DNA from: Fibrella rubiginis
GTDB taxonomy: Bacteria; Bacteroidota; Bacteroidia; Cytophagales; Spirosomataceae
Assembly (NCBI RefSeq): GCF_017353185.1
Contig: NZ_JAFMYV010000004.1
Coordinates: forward strand, 124,001 to 188,000
Direction: 5' to 3'
Length of the DNA: 64,000 nucleotides
Shown here piece by piece: positions 33,787 through 43,305 of the stretch; positions within the stretch are counted from its first letter, which is position 1, and each line of letters begins with the position of its first letter. The notes beneath the pieces are model-generated. The model was not told where the DNA came from and searched no databases. It was given only the letters and a program-made list of their open reading frames with translations. The translations under genes were made by a program, and so were the position numbers.

Positions 33787-33899
33787 ACACTGGATAATGT
33801 ACAATGAACAATGCATAATGTACAATGGCTCCGCACACTACTGATCAGAGTGCAGAGCCATTGTACATTATGCATTGTTCATTGTACATTATCCAGTGT
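33787..33899. repeat. 44-bp perfect hairpin with heptanucleotide-repeat arms
   Basis: Arms 33787-33830 and 33856-33899 are exact complements. From 33797 the left arm steps in 7-bp units ATGTACA, ATGAACA, ATGCATA, ATGTACA. It lies between the serC stop (minus strand) and the barrel-protein gene. Confidence 0.95.
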
Positions 33900-33916
33900 A
33901 CAGTGCTTTCACCCTC

Positions 33917-34996
33917 CTACTCGTTCAGCTTACTCAGCAATGCCCCTACCTGATCGGCGGTGGTGGCGGGGAAGTTGGCAATACGAATCTGGCTGTCTTT
34001 GAAAGTACCGTAGCCGCTGCCCACGATCATACCGGCTGTCTTAACGGCGGCAATCACTTCGGCGGCGGGGCGGGCATTTGTCTGCGCCACAATCACCGTC
34101 TGTGATCGGTGCCGCTCTTCTGCCACGAAAGGCGTGTAGGCGCTGTTCGTTTCCAGAAAACGATAGATCTGCCGGGCTTTGTCTTCCGTCTGCCGCCGAA
34201 TAGTACCCACGCCAATCTTGTTAAAATCGGCAGCGATCTTTCCTAACAGGTAGATATAGAGTACGTTAGGCGTGGCGGGGGTTTCCCACGTTTTGTAATG
34301 CTTATGCAACACGGGCAGCGTATGGTGCGCCCCAATGGTCATAGACTCGTATTGCTGTAATCGTTCGGCTTGCTCCAGACACCGGTCATTGGCAATCCAG
34401 ACGCCCAGTCCGGCGGGCATACCAAAGGCTTTCTGAACCGAAAAGAAGGCCGAATCTACCAACGAGAAATCCAGATCAGGGTAGGGTGCCGACGATACCA
34501 TGTCTACGCAAAACAACTTCCTGCTGTACTTCCGCTTCAGCTTATGAATTTCTGTTGGTCGCAATTGTACACCCGATGATGTTTCGTTATGCGTCAGCGC
34601 CACAAGCTCAGCATATTCCGGCACCTCCAGGTCGGCCGCGTCGAATCCCTCGCCAAAGGGCTTTTCGGCCATATGGGCAAACTTGTGCAGGCTTTGGGCG
34701 TAATCGAAAAACTTGCGCGAGAAAGACCCGTTCACTGCATGAAAGCTCTCATGCTCCACGCAATTGAGCAGGATCCGCTCCCACACCTCCGAAGCCGACC
34801 CCGTGAAATAGATACCGTGCGAAGCCGGAATGCTCAACAGCTCCCGCAGTTGCTCATCGGTATACCGGTATATATCGCGAAAGCGCTGGCTTCGGTGCGA
34901 AATAGACCCAATCTGCTCATCCATTGCCGTTTGCAGATGCTTCGTAAACGTTGGATACAGTTCGGCGGGGCCAGGCGTGAAGTAGGTGTTTTTCAT
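33917..34996 (-). CDS. serC: Phosphoserine aminotransferase-like class V aminotransferase
   Basis: A 359-residue PLP enzyme of fold type I, class V. The PLP lysine is Lys189 in FFSVQKAFGMPAGLG; the N-terminal TPGPAELYP and HRSQRF are typical of the SerC/alanine-glyoxylate aminotransferase family, and CVDMVSSAPYPDLDF holds the cofactor Asp. SerC converts 3-phosphohydroxypyruvate and glutamate to phosphoserine, the middle step of serine synthesis. The serB-serA fusion lies two genes upstream on the same strand, which supports this assignment. Its ATG overlaps the stop of the DUF4276 gene by 4 bp (ATGA), implying translational coupling. Confidence 0.85.
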   Translation of the reverse strand: MKNTYFTPGPAELYPTFTKHLQTAMDEQIGSISHRSQRFRDIYRYTDEQLRELLSIPASHGIYFTGSASEVWERILLNCVEHESFHAVNGSFSRKFFDYAQSLHKFAHMAEKPFGEGFDAADLEVPEYAELVALTHNETSSGVQLRPTEIHKLKRKYSRKLFCVDMVSSAPYPDLDFSLVDSAFFSVQKAFGMPAGLGVWIANDRCLEQAERLQQYESMTIGAHHTLPVLHKHYKTWETPATPNVLYIYLLGKIAADFNKIGVGTIRRQTEDKARQIYRFLETNSAYTPFVAEERHRSQTVIVAQTNARPAAEVIAAVKTAGMIVGSGYGTFKDSQIRIANFPATTADQVGALLSKLNE

Positions 34997-35529
34997 AAGG
35001 AGAGGCGATCAATGAGGTTTTTTACATCATCAAAACTATTGCATAAAGCTACCAGGTCCAGTTTAGGTAGAAGTTCAACTGCATGCTTCACCTTATGGTA
35101 TGTTTTCTTTTTGGTGTTTTTAGTAAGGCGTTGCAATTCACTGCAAGGGTCAGCAATGGTATGCGCTGGCCGTCTGATTTTGCTAGTGAACTCGATACCA
35201 TAATACTGTTCAAGAACAGTAGGCTGCGACAGAAACCAAGCCTCCATCTCCTGTATCATGAAAAATACAGTCTTGTCATAGCTTATTAAATCATACTCTT
35301 CAAGAATACGCTCTCGTTCCGTATCGTCTGCGTCCAAATCTATAAGTAGCGTTTTCTCTCTATCCTTTGGCTGATGTAAAAATTTATCCACTGACTGATT
35401 TTTGCCATCCCCCATAATGATTCGGGGCATCTTTCGTTTGAGCTTCTGTTCAAGGAGTCGTCCGATAGCTCCTTTCAAATCTCCGTTTGTATCATCAGAC
35501 GTACCTTCGATAATTAGAACTTTGTCCAT
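34993..35529 (-). CDS. DUF4276-like TOPRIM-fold protein, partner of the upstream ATPase
   Basis: A 178-residue protein that looks like the DUF4276/TOPRIM group: IIEGTSDD at 6-13 (Glu8), DLDADD at 64-69 (Asp64, Asp66) and EMEAWFLSQP at 94-103. TOPRIM folds use one Glu and a DxD pair to bind metal for DNA or RNA cleavage, and all three are present. It follows the ATPase gene by 25 bp, an arrangement like AriA-AriB (PARIS), RloA-RloB and AbiL pairs, where the ATPase senses and the TOPRIM protein is the effector. Codon use is AT-rich compared with neighbours, pointing to transfer. Its stop overlaps the serC start. Confidence 0.75.
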   Translation of the reverse strand: MDKVLIIEGTSDDTNGDLKGAIGRLLEQKLKRKMPRIIMGDGKNQSVDKFLHQPKDREKTLLIDLDADDTERERILEEYDLISYDKTVFFMIQEMEAWFLSQPTVLEQYYGIEFTSKIRRPAHTIADPCSELQRLTKNTKKKTYHKVKHAVELLPKLDLVALCNSFDDVKNLIDRLSL

Positions 35530-35554
35530 TATGTTTTGCTACTTATATTCAAGT

Positions 35555-36781
35555 TTAATAACGATTACCACCAATATCCCCCGCTCGCCACATTTTACCA
35601 ACCAATTGGTAGTTCTCATACCAACCAGCAAAATCATCCGCAGAATACTGCTTTACAACAGTACCATTATTCTCATCCTTCTCAACTACTCGAATCTGCT
35701 CAATATCAAACCGATTCAGCAAATGCTCCGAATGCGTTGCAACGAATAGTTGTGATTGTGTACTAGCTTTCTGGATAGCTTCAGCTATGTGCTGAACCAT
35801 ATCAGGATGTAAACCCAGCTCTGGTTCATCAATACATACCAAGCGGCCTCTTTTGGGGTTCAACAGCACCGCCAATAAGCACATGAACCGGAGAGTGCCG
35901 TCCGAAATATGAGATACATGTATTGACTTACCTAAATTCTGCTCTTGTAGCATTAATTCGATATTACCACCAATGAAATTAAAGTTATAATCTTCGAACT
36001 GAGAATTAATTTGGCTCAAAAGCTCTCTAATAGCGATATCTGTCTTCCTATCTTGAATTTTGAATGTATTGAGCACTTGGGCTAAATTACTCCCGTCACC
36101 TAACAATCTGGGAGTAGACGTAGGTAGAACTGGGCGACGAATCCTACTTGCAGATGTTGTATCGAAATGATTATAAATGGCAATATCACTTAACATCCTC
36201 CGAATTGAACTGACAGCCAAATACCTATCTGTATCAAATACCTTATTCAAGGCTAGCTCTTGCGGATCGTAGTCTTCATAACGAATAAGGCGCATCTTAG
36301 CTTTAGAATTTTCATCTTCGGGGTCAACTCGCTCATTAATTTGTCCCTTTCCATCAGTAAAGTTCAAAAATATAAAATCAGATCTGTTAACTTTTGGCTG
36401 GTATAGTTTTTCCTTAATAAAATAGTTGTTCGTGGATGCGGATTTCTGAATTATTATATCATAGTAAGTTTCATCTGTAAAATGAAATCCATAATGATTA
36501 GCTACATTATTATTTATTCTAAAAGATAGTACAATTTTATTTTTATCATTTATAATTTCTTCATTACCACAATAAACCATATTATCAAACCCACCCCATT
36601 CATCTAAAATCAGCTTGGCTAATCCAGTTCCTCCTATACCTTCTTTTAGAAGGCGAATTGCTTTTATTAAGTTTGACTTTCCCGATCCGTTGATGCCAAC
36701 AAGTATATTGACGCCCGATTCTAACATAATCGTCGTATCAGAGAAACTAAAGAAATTGACTAGCCGTATGCTGTTAAACAT
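35555..36781 (-). CDS. AAA15/AAA21 ABC-type ATPase (OLD-like, without its own TOPRIM)
   Basis: A 408-residue ATPase: Walker A GINGSGKSN (29-37), signature-like SHISDGTLRFMCLLAVLL, Walker B with catalytic Glu in CIDEPELGLHPD (Asp318-Glu319) and the H-loop ATHSEHLLNR (His350). This is the RecF/OLD/AAA15 group that serves as sensor in several anti-phage systems. OLD proteins carry a C-terminal TOPRIM; here that function seems to be in the separate DUF4276 protein. The ATG at 36781 is chosen; a TTG in-frame at 36802 is less likely. The coding DNA is strikingly AT-rich, unlike the GC-rich serine genes on both sides. Confidence 0.85.
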   Translation of the reverse strand: MFNSIRLVNFFSFSDTTIMLESGVNILVGINGSGKSNLIKAIRLLKEGIGGTGLAKLILDEWGGFDNMVYCGNEEIINDKNKIVLSFRINNNVANHYGFHFTDETYYDIIIQKSASTNNYFIKEKLYQPKVNRSDFIFLNFTDGKGQINERVDPEDENSKAKMRLIRYEDYDPQELALNKVFDTDRYLAVSSIRRMLSDIAIYNHFDTTSASRIRRPVLPTSTPRLLGDGSNLAQVLNTFKIQDRKTDIAIRELLSQINSQFEDYNFNFIGGNIELMLQEQNLGKSIHVSHISDGTLRFMCLLAVLLNPKRGRLVCIDEPELGLHPDMVQHIAEAIQKASTQSQLFVATHSEHLLNRFDIEQIRVVEKDENNGTVVKQYSADDFAGWYENYQLVGKMWRAGDIGGNRY

Positions 36782-36849
36782 AACTGTGATTTTTTTGGGC
36801 AAGCATACATGGGAAGAATAAGTAATTACCTATTCTTCCTTTTCTCATT

Positions 36850-38757
36850 TCAATAAAGAAGTCTAAACCGAATCGTGTTGTCGATGTCTTTCAACTCCTG
36901 CACCACCTCGTCGGCATATTCTTTGGCGATGTCGGTGATCACGTAGCCAATGGTCTCATTTGTCTTCAGGTATTGGCCCTGAATGTTGATATGGTACTTG
37001 GCGAAAATGTTATTGATTTTGGCCAGAATGCCCGGTACATTGGCGTGGATGTGCAACAGCCGGTGCGAATCGTGTAGCAGGGGCAGTTGCAACTCAGGGA
37101 AGTTGACGCTGCCGTAGGTGCTGCCGTTGTTCATGTAGCCCAGTAGCTTACCCGGCACAAACTGCCCAATATTGGCCTGTGCTTCTTCGGTGCTGCCGCC
37201 CACGTGCGGGGTCAGGATCACGTTGGGCAGACCGCGCAGCTCGTTCATAAATTCCTCGTTGTTGGTCTTCGGTTCGTAGGGAAACACGTCGATCCCCGCC
37301 CCGGCCACCTTACCCGATTTGATCGCTTCGACCAGGGCCGGAATATCCACAATGTGCCCCCGCGAGAGGTTCATGAAAATGACGCCCTGTTTCATCAGGC
37401 CAAATTCGCGGGCACCAATCAGGTTTTTGTTGTCTTTCCGCCCGTCGGTATGCAGGCTGATCACGTCCGAAACGGCCAGTAGCTCATCCAGCGACTGGCA
37501 TTTGCGGGCGTTACCCAGCGACAGTTTGTCGACCACATCGTAGAAGTAGACATCCATACCCAGCGCCTCGGCCACGACGGATAATTGCGTACCAATATTG
37601 CCGTAGCCTACCAGACCCAGCTTTTTGCCACGCACCTCGAAACTGTTTGTCGCCGATTTGTCCCAGACGCCTTCGTGCATCTTGTTACTCTTCGGCACAA
37701 TATTTCGAATGAGCATAATCATCTCGCCCACAGCCAGTTCGACTACCGAGCGCGTATTACTATAGGGGGCGTTGAACACGGCGATACCTTTTTCGGTGGC
37801 AGCAGTTAAGTCAATTTGGTTGGTGCCAATACAAAACGCACCGATGGTCATCAGCTTAGGCGCATTGTCGAGCACGCGGCGAGTTACGTTTGTTTTCGAG
37901 CGTATACCCAGGATGTGCACCCCCTGCAACGCCTCGATCAGTTCATCCTCGTCCAGGGCACCCTTGCGCACGTCGAGGCTAAAGCCTTCTTTTTCAAGCA
38001 ACGCCACCGCAATGGGATGGACATTTTCGAGCAGCAGCACCTTGATACGGCTCTTGGGATACGACTGGCTGCGGCTCAATTTATTATCGAATAAAAACTC
38101 ATCCAGCGAAGCCGCTACATGGTCGGCTTTGGCAATGACCGTGGGACGTACCACGTTTTCGGTGAAGGCATAAAATTTGTTGGCCAGTCCCGACTCGCGG
38201 ATCTCGTAGTCGGTGTAGCCGTCGCCGATGACAAATACGTCGCCATCAAAGTTCAGCTCGCGCATCAGCTTCACCTTACCCCTATCTTTCGACAGCGGGT
38301 TTTCTTCGTCGCAGCCCACAATATTGCCTGACTCGTCATACTCGAATGTGTTGGCGTAGACGTTTTCGGCCTTAATACCCAGCGCCGTCACGATGGGCAC
38401 GATAAATTCCCGGAACCCGCTTGAGACAATGAAAATCTGGTCGGCATGTTCGGTCAGAAACCCCCTATTCCGTTGAAACGAGTCCGAGACCATGGTCGAC
38501 AGCCGCTCGACCAGGGCGGGTAACTGATCGCGGTGGGCGTTGAGCAGTTTCAGCCGCAGTTGAATCGACTGCGCCAGCGAGAGTTCGCCCGCCATACCCC
38601 GGTCAGTGATGGTTTTAATCTGGTTCAGCACATCGTCGCGGTCATTACGGCCCGACAGCGATATTTCGCCCAGAATATCAAGCGCCTCTACTTTGGTAAA
38701 CGTGCTGTCGAAATCAATAATGTAGTAGGTCTGGTCGGTCGGTACAAGGGGCGTCAT
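36850..38757 (-). CDS. serA: Fused phosphoserine phosphatase / 3-phosphoglycerate dehydrogenase (SerB-SerA)
   Basis: A 635-residue fusion. Residues 1-225 are a HAD-type phosphatase with DFDST (15-19) and GDGYTDYEI (178-186), matching SerB. Residues about 235-560 are a D-2-hydroxyacid dehydrogenase with GYGNIG (384-389), LSRGHIVDIPAL and TPHVGGSTEEAQ, matching SerA. Residues about 565-635 form a C-terminal ACT domain (HRLLHIHANVPGILAKIN) that would bind serine for feedback control. One polypeptide thus holds steps one and three of serine synthesis; serC, step two, is downstream. Its start overlaps the hydrolase stop by ATGA. Confidence 0.95.
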   Translation of the reverse strand: MTPLVPTDQTYYIIDFDSTFTKVEALDILGEISLSGRNDRDDVLNQIKTITDRGMAGELSLAQSIQLRLKLLNAHRDQLPALVERLSTMVSDSFQRNRGFLTEHADQIFIVSSGFREFIVPIVTALGIKAENVYANTFEYDESGNIVGCDEENPLSKDRGKVKLMRELNFDGDVFVIGDGYTDYEIRESGLANKFYAFTENVVRPTVIAKADHVAASLDEFLFDNKLSRSQSYPKSRIKVLLLENVHPIAVALLEKEGFSLDVRKGALDEDELIEALQGVHILGIRSKTNVTRRVLDNAPKLMTIGAFCIGTNQIDLTAATEKGIAVFNAPYSNTRSVVELAVGEMIMLIRNIVPKSNKMHEGVWDKSATNSFEVRGKKLGLVGYGNIGTQLSVVAEALGMDVYFYDVVDKLSLGNARKCQSLDELLAVSDVISLHTDGRKDNKNLIGAREFGLMKQGVIFMNLSRGHIVDIPALVEAIKSGKVAGAGIDVFPYEPKTNNEEFMNELRGLPNVILTPHVGGSTEEAQANIGQFVPGKLLGYMNNGSTYGSVNFPELQLPLLHDSHRLLHIHANVPGILAKINNIFAKYHINIQGQYLKTNETIGYVITDIAKEYADEVVQELKDIDNTIRFRLLY

Positions 38758-39761
38758 AGAGGAGATGGTTGTATAGCTGTCAGGAAGGCCAGTGCGCGTT
38801 CTTCGGCATAATTAGGGGCTTGTAGCCCCTTTTTTGTTGTGAACCCGCAATGACCGCCCTGTTTAGGGAACTCCATCCAGACAAGGCTGAGTTCCTTGGC
38901 GAGGGCATCGGGTAGGCATTGCCGCGACAAAAATGGGTCATTCCGGGCATTCAGAACCAGCGTCGGCACGGTTATTTTCGACAAAAACGGCAGCGAACTG
39001 TTTACACGGTAATAATTTTCGACATTGCCAAAACCGTGCAGTGGGGCCGTAATGAGGTCATCGAACTCCCGCAGCGACCGAATCCTGCTCATGTCGACTG
39101 TCCGGATCGCTTCAGGCAGCAGCGGAGATTTAACCCTGATTTTTTCTTTGAGTGTATTTTGGAAGCGAATGTTGTAGAGCATGCTGTCCCAGGCCTCCAG
39201 CCGGTCGGCGGTGGTCATCAGATCAAGCGGTACCGAAACGGCTACGGCTTTTTTTATGGCTGGGTGGAGGCCCTGCTCACCGCGCTCGCCAAGGTACTTA
39301 AGCGAAATATTCCCTCCCGCGCTGAAGCCAACGAGGCTTATTTCTGCGTAGCCTTTACCCAGCGCATACTGCACAACGGCCTCTAGATCGTCGGTTTCGC
39401 CGATGTGGTAAAACCGCGCCAGCTTATTCATCTCACCCGAACAAGACCGGTAATTCCAGGCCAGGCAATCGAACCCATGGGCAGTCAGTTGCCGCACCAT
39501 CCCCGCCAGGTATTGCCGTGTGGAGTCTCCTTCCAGCCCGTGCGACAGAATTACCAGTGGTCGCTGACCCAAACCGCCCGCAGGGGTTGCGGCTGACGAC
39601 AAACACCAGTCAACGTCCAGAAAATCATCGTCAGGAGTAGTGATGCGCTCACGGCGGTAGGCGACCGGGATTTTGCGAAATACCGACGGAATTATGGTCT
39701 GCAAATGACCATTCCAGAGGTAAGCAGGCGGGCTATACGATGCGTTGGTGATCAGCGGCAT
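38754..39761 (-). CDS. YheT-family alpha/beta hydrolase
   Basis: A 335-residue hydrolase of the YheT/ABHD1-3 group: WNGHLQTIIPSVFRK near the N-terminus, ILSHGLEGDSTRQYL for the oxyanion region, nucleophile Ser147 in GFSAGGN and a C-terminal GGHCGF with the catalytic His near 305. Members are esterases or phospholipases of poorly known substrate. It is the first gene of the serine operon, overlapping the serB-serA start by 4 bp. A TATTTTTG box ends 4 nt before its ATG, so the operon may begin with a leaderless message. Confidence 0.88.
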   Translation of the reverse strand: MPLITNASYSPPAYLWNGHLQTIIPSVFRKIPVAYRRERITTPDDDFLDVDWCLSSAATPAGGLGQRPLVILSHGLEGDSTRQYLAGMVRQLTAHGFDCLAWNYRSCSGEMNKLARFYHIGETDDLEAVVQYALGKGYAEISLVGFSAGGNISLKYLGERGEQGLHPAIKKAVAVSVPLDLMTTADRLEAWDSMLYNIRFQNTLKEKIRVKSPLLPEAIRTVDMSRIRSLREFDDLITAPLHGFGNVENYYRVNSSLPFLSKITVPTLVLNARNDPFLSRQCLPDALAKELSLVWMEFPKQGGHCGFTTKKGLQAPNYAEERALAFLTAIQPSPL

Positions 39762-39765
39762 GAGG

Positions 39766-39773
39766 CAAAAATA
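39766..39773 (-). promoter_or_regulatory. Promoter box of the serine operon, 4 nt before the start codon
   Basis: TATTTTTG on the minus strand, then CCTC, then ATG at 39761. Same box and spacing as ftsX and fur. No TTG at the expected distance; instead a heptamer hairpin lies directly upstream. Confidence 0.6.
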
Positions 39774-39777
39774 AGTT

Positions 39778-39865
39778 CAATGTGTAAAGTCCACTGTGTA
39801 AAGTTGCTTCGCGCTCGAACTCAGTGGTGCGCGAAGCAATTTTACACAGTGGACTTTAGACGTTA
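39778..39865. repeat. Intergenic hairpin with heptanucleotide-repeat arms and GCTTCGCGC cap
   Basis: Arms 39786-39814 and 39829-39857 pair over 29 bp with one mismatch. Units TGTGTAA, AGTCCAC, TGTGTAA step by 7 bp toward a GTTGCTTCGCGC cap by the loop. It sits between divergently spaced minus-strand genes, directly upstream of the serine operon promoter. Confidence 0.9.
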
Positions 39866-39868
39866 AAC

Positions 39869-40441
39869 CTATTTCGCCGCCAGCATTTTCCCTACGCGGC
39901 GGATACCCATGAACCGGTTGCGGTAATAATCGGCGTGGAGGTAGTCGAAACGAATGCCACCGCCCCAGGCCGAATGGATGAATTTAATCTGGTTGCCAAC
40001 CACTTCCGTGATCATGCCCACGTGGCCGATGCTTGATCCGCTGGATGAATGACCTTTGAAGAAAATAAGGTCGCCCGGCATGGCCGATTCCTTTTCTACT
40101 TTAAGACCCACGTTACCCTGTGCGGCGCTGGAATGAGGCAGATTGATGCCAAAGTGGCTATAGCAAAAACGGGTGAAGCCTGAACAGTCGAACCCGCTGG
40201 GCGTGGTACCGCCAGAGCGATACCGGATGGCAAGGTGCTTTTTGGCAAAGCTGATCAGGTTGCTTACACCGGGAATCCGGTCGTAGAATGCAGCGTTGGA
40301 CTGACTTGAAACAGAGGCTTCATGATCTGTGTCGACGGGTTTCATGTCTACCGCGATGACCGCCAGATTGTCGTGAGACTGGGCTTGGGTGATGCCAAAC
40401 GAGACGGCGAAAACAGCCGTCAGGAGCACTTTCTTCAGCAT
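39869..40441 (-). CDS. Exported NlpC/P60 (C40) cysteine peptidase
   Basis: A 190-residue protein with a signal peptide (1-20, ending TQA). The NlpC/P60 domain covers about 60-185. Catalytic residues are Cys86 in GFDCSGFTRFC, His140 in IGHVGMITEV and probably His156 in FIHSAWGGG. These enzymes cut gamma-D-glutamyl-diaminopimelate bonds in peptidoglycan stems. With no cell-wall-binding domain, it is a small single-domain hydrolase, probably periplasmic, for wall growth or turnover. It is monocistronic. Confidence 0.93.
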   Translation of the reverse strand: MLKKVLLTAVFAVSFGITQAQSHDNLAVIAVDMKPVDTDHEASVSSQSNAAFYDRIPGVSNLISFAKKHLAIRYRSGGTTPSGFDCSGFTRFCYSHFGINLPHSSAAQGNVGLKVEKESAMPGDLIFFKGHSSSGSSIGHVGMITEVVGNQIKFIHSAWGGGIRFDYLHADYYRNRFMGIRRVGKMLAAK

Positions 40442-40603
40442 GCAGAAGTATGGTTAAGTATAGGTTACAGCAGCTAAACTATGCCCATATGCCTGTGATG
40501 CCAAATTAAAATTGGTATTTATCGTCTATTTTAATCCACAACTTTGTGGAATTATCGCCACAACCCTACTTAACCTACTGACTGCTAGCTGATAGCAATT
40601 TTC

Positions 40604-41434
40604 TTACTCCTGCCCCGACAAAAGCTCGCGTTCATGCTTCGAAAGGCTATCGTAACCCCGCTCATTGATCTTATCCAGGATACGGTCTATCTCTTGCTGC
40701 CGCCTGAACTTGTGCCCATTATATCGCTCGTCGACGGTTTCTTTTTCACGTGTGTCCAGTGAAAAGCTGCGAACATAAAGCCAGTCGGGGCGGCGGGCAA
40801 TAACCAGCAGAAACACCAGCGTGGGCAGCGTTAGCAATAGCACAATGGGCCAGTTGTAGGTGAACACGTCGGGTTCGAGAAGACAGATCGTGAGCACACC
40901 AATTACCCCACCGCCTAGGTGCGCATCGTGACCAATATTATCTCGTGCCGACTTGATGCCGTAGATGGAATAAAGACTGTAGGCCAAGCCGAACAGCCAG
41001 GCGGGCAGGCTAAACGGCATAAACAAGGGGCGGATGTTGCTGCCGGGATAGAGTGCAATCATCGCGAAAATAAGCCCGCTCACCGCACCAGAGGCACCCA
41101 GCGCCCGGTAGCCGTCGTCGTTTCGGTGAATGAACAGAGCCAGTAAATTACCACCCACCAAACTAGCCATATACAGCAGCAGCAGTTGCAAAGGCCCCGT
41201 TACCCGCTCTACCGACCCGGCAAACGAGTACAGGGCATACATGTTGAAAAGCAAATGCCGCCAGTCGGCATGAATAAATCCCGATGACACCAGCCGGTAG
41301 TACTCGCCGTATTTACGGATGCCATCAACGGCAAACAGGTAGCGGCTCATCAGGCTTTCGCGGGAAAAAGCCCGGTAAGAAATAACAATTGTCAAGATGA
41401 CCAGCAGCAGGCCAACGCCTCCAGAGTAGCCCAT
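40604..41434 (-). CDS. Rhomboid-family intramembrane serine protease
   Basis: A 276-residue protein with six to seven membrane helices. The rhomboid dyad is present: Ser115 in GASGAVSGL and His172 in GHDAHLGGGVIG; HADWRHLLFNMYAL (55-68) supplies the oxyanion His and Asn. A cytoplasmic tail of about 60 residues ends in KINERGYDSLSKHERELLSG, a motif seen at the C-terminus of many Bacteroidota rhomboids. It cleaves within or near membrane helices of other proteins; substrates are unknown. It is divergent from the SAM riboswitch/metY unit. Confidence 0.93.
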   Translation of the reverse strand: MGYSGGVGLLLVILTIVISYRAFSRESLMSRYLFAVDGIRKYGEYYRLVSSGFIHADWRHLLFNMYALYSFAGSVERVTGPLQLLLLYMASLVGGNLLALFIHRNDDGYRALGASGAVSGLIFAMIALYPGSNIRPLFMPFSLPAWLFGLAYSLYSIYGIKSARDNIGHDAHLGGGVIGVLTICLLEPDVFTYNWPIVLLLTLPTLVFLLVIARRPDWLYVRSFSLDTREKETVDERYNGHKFRRQQEIDRILDKINERGYDSLSKHERELLSGQE

Positions 41435-41471
41435 TTGTTAAGCAGATTTTATACGCCTAGATAACAAAAAA

Positions 41472-41532
41472 GCGGTGCATTTCAATCAACAATCGTTGGT
41501 CAGACGGTGATTGGGCCGTATCATTGCACCGC
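41472..41532. repeat. Inverted repeat upstream of the SAM riboswitch
   Basis: GCGGTGCA (41472-41479) and TGCACCGC (41525-41532) are exact complements 45 bp apart, with an A-run on the left. It lies in the 436-bp spacer between rhomboid and metY. Its role is unclear; it may overlap the riboswitch promoter. Confidence 0.5.
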
Positions 41533-41576
41533 AAGTCAAGCAGGTGCCGCCCGTTTTGGGCCCAACAACACCCATT

Positions 41577-41690
41577 GATTTATACAGATGAGGGGAGAGA
41601 CCAGGCTCTTTGAACCTCAGGCAACCTACCACCCGGCAAGGTGCTAATTCCTGCCCACAGCATGGTGCTCGTGGGAGATATAAACGATCT
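41577..41690 (+). promoter_or_regulatory. SAM-I (S-box) riboswitch upstream of metY
   Basis: The S-box core is plainly visible: GGGGAGAGACC at 41592, CTTTGAACCTCAGGCAACC at 41618, and AAGGTGCTAATTCC at 41638-41651, closing with GGGAGATATAAA that can pair with the 5' TTTATACAGATGA to form P1. It lies about 180 nt upstream of the metY start, on the same strand. SAM binding would shut off this methionine-synthesis gene. No clear terminator hairpin with a T-run follows, so control may be by translation or by an alternative pairing in 41690-41870. Confidence 0.92.
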
Positions 41691-41747
41691 GACTGTATGC
41701 CAATACATCCCGACCGACGCTGTATGCCCCCACGGGCAGCAAACTAA

Positions 41748-43187
<1,440 letters not shown>

Positions 43188-43192
43188 GTTAA

Positions 43193-43305
43193 GGTCTAAA
43201 GTCCAAGGTCTAATGTCCAAAGTTGAGTTGGCGTAGCTTCGCGCATCGTGCTCTTCGCCTATACTGAAGCTACGCCAACTCAACTTTGGACATTAGACCT
43301 GACAC
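43193..43305. repeat. Intergenic hairpin with heptanucleotide-repeat arms, metY-metX
   Basis: 35-bp perfect arms (43206-43240 and 43266-43300), preceded by more 7-mers from 43196 (GGTCTAA, AGTCCAA). GCGTAGCTTCGCGC caps the loop side. The only upstream in-frame start candidate of metX (TTG 43286) lies within the right arm. Confidence 0.93.

Noticed and set aside
34993..36781. Retron or complete OLD-family defence system
   Set aside because: No reverse transcriptase or ncRNA is present, and the ATPase has no TOPRIM of its own; the partner is a separate DUF4276-like protein. Reported instead as an undefined ATPase-TOPRIM pair.
41577..41690. SAM-II or cobalamin riboswitch
   Set aside because: The GGCAACC and AAGGTGCTAATTCC cores are specific to the SAM-I/S-box class; no B12-box sequence is present.
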